DNA of 64,000 bases, from contig CAVQEH010000002.1 in the NCBI GenBank assembly GCA_963711455.1, positions 62,001 to 126,000 of the forward strand, given 5' to 3'. The notes beneath the pieces are model-generated. The model saw only the letters and a list, made by a program, of their open reading frames with translations. It ran no database searches and had not been told where the DNA came from. Of the stretch, positions 63,675 through 64,000 are shown piece after piece (position 1 is the first letter of the stretch; every line of letters starts with the position of its first letter). Both the position numbers and the translations under genes were made by a program. The DNA is from DATFVA01 sp963711455. GTDB taxonomy: Bacteria > Bacteroidota > Ignavibacteria > Ignavibacteriales > Ignavibacteriaceae.

Positions 63675-64000
63675 AATCTAGCAAGCTAACGTTAAGTGTT
63701 TTATCTGAAGTTGAGACAAAAAAATATTGTGTGATTTACATATTCTCAACATATTTATTATTCATTGATTCCGGTTCATATCTTAATTCCGAAATCGCTT
63801 AAATAAATTTAAATGCTTTTTACAATGCTGGTATTGAAATGTATCTTTTGCAGTTTCACCGGTGTCCCTTACAGAAGCTAAACTTAAACATCTCCCTGCA
63901 CAGTCTCAGTTTATACCGTTTTCTAAATTAAGATAATCCTGTTTAACTGGCAACCTACCTGGTGGTTTACCACGGTGAAAGCGTGTAAAATTCATAAAAA
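63675..64000. other. Intergenic region upstream of the PIN-like gene
   Basis: 326 bases to the window edge. At the start (63680-63700) minus-strand ACTTAACGTTAGCTTGCTAG could be another cassette core. A 29-codon frame on the minus strand (63906-63995) is not supported as a gene. No integrase gene is visible; if one exists it lies beyond the window. Confidence 0.4.

Noticed and set aside
63906..63995. 29-codon minus-strand frame starting MNFTRFHRGK
   Set aside because: Too short, with no visible ribosome-binding site or family match; upstream sequence is cut by the window edge.
1..64000. tRNA, rRNA or CRISPR arrays
   Set aside because: I looked for cloverleaf-like segments, rRNA landmarks and regularly spaced direct repeats and found none.

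Overview
The window looks like a chromosome segment of an Ignavibacteria-type member of the Bacteroidota/Chlorobiota group. Seven secreted proteins end in a type IX secretion C-terminal domain carrying the motif NYPNPFNP. There is a hybrid two-component system of Bacteroidota type, DUF3160 and YCF48-like secreted propellers, AT-rich intergenic DNA, and a promoter that reads as TTGACA-N17-TATATTTG. No rRNA, tRNA, CRISPR array or complete transposase was seen. This assignment is inference from protein families, not from a marker gene.

Layout. (a) 1-8.6 kb is accessory DNA. A 5-methylcytosine DNA methyltransferase (cut by the window edge) converges on a tightly overlapping three-gene operon headed by a GHKL ATPase, a probable restriction/defence-type locus. 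Next come a VapBC toxin-antitoxin pair, an orphan second VapB, a HEPN-MNT pair, a third VapB relic, a methyltransferase and a decayed RRM protein. (b) 8.6-23.4 kb is mostly chromosomal: an SnoaL-like protein, an S9 peptidase, a secreted serine hydrolase, a CarH-like MerR/B12 regulator, lipoproteins, and a five-gene operon TlpA - DUF4266 - DUF3570 - NusG_II - ApbE that looks like an envelope flavinylation/redox module. (c) 23.4-27.9 kb is an ECF42 sigma factor with its DGPF/YCII partner and a LysE/hydrolase/DHFR-like/VOC operon. Both transcription units carry the same promoter, TGTCGA-N17-CGAC. (d) 28-54.5 kb holds secreted YCF48-like and DUF3160 proteins, gamma-glutamyltransferase, an RRM protein, aldo/keto reductase, BON protein, fatty acid desaturase, a decayed TPR-histidine kinase, a DEAD-box helicase with a frameshift, four tandem T9SS cargo genes and a 1380-residue hybrid sensor/regulator.

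(e) 54.7-63.7 kb is a second accessory region in which every gene lies on the minus strand. The genes are separated by attC-like inverted repeats with GCCGTTA cores and, at one site, L'/L'' arms with extrahelical bases. This reads as an integron-type cassette array without an integrase in view. Cargo includes a helicase-nuclease fusion, a membrane-anchored HEPN-like protein, a winged-helix protein split by a frameshift, a beta-flower protein with a Met/Lys-rich tail and a PIN-like protein. A group II intron with most of its reverse transcriptase deleted is inserted directly after one GCCGTTA core.

Several otherwise intact genes (near 15.28, 20.54, 41.04 and 61.62 kb) are broken by a single-base shift. 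That could be real decay or assembly error, so the affected genes are described both ways.
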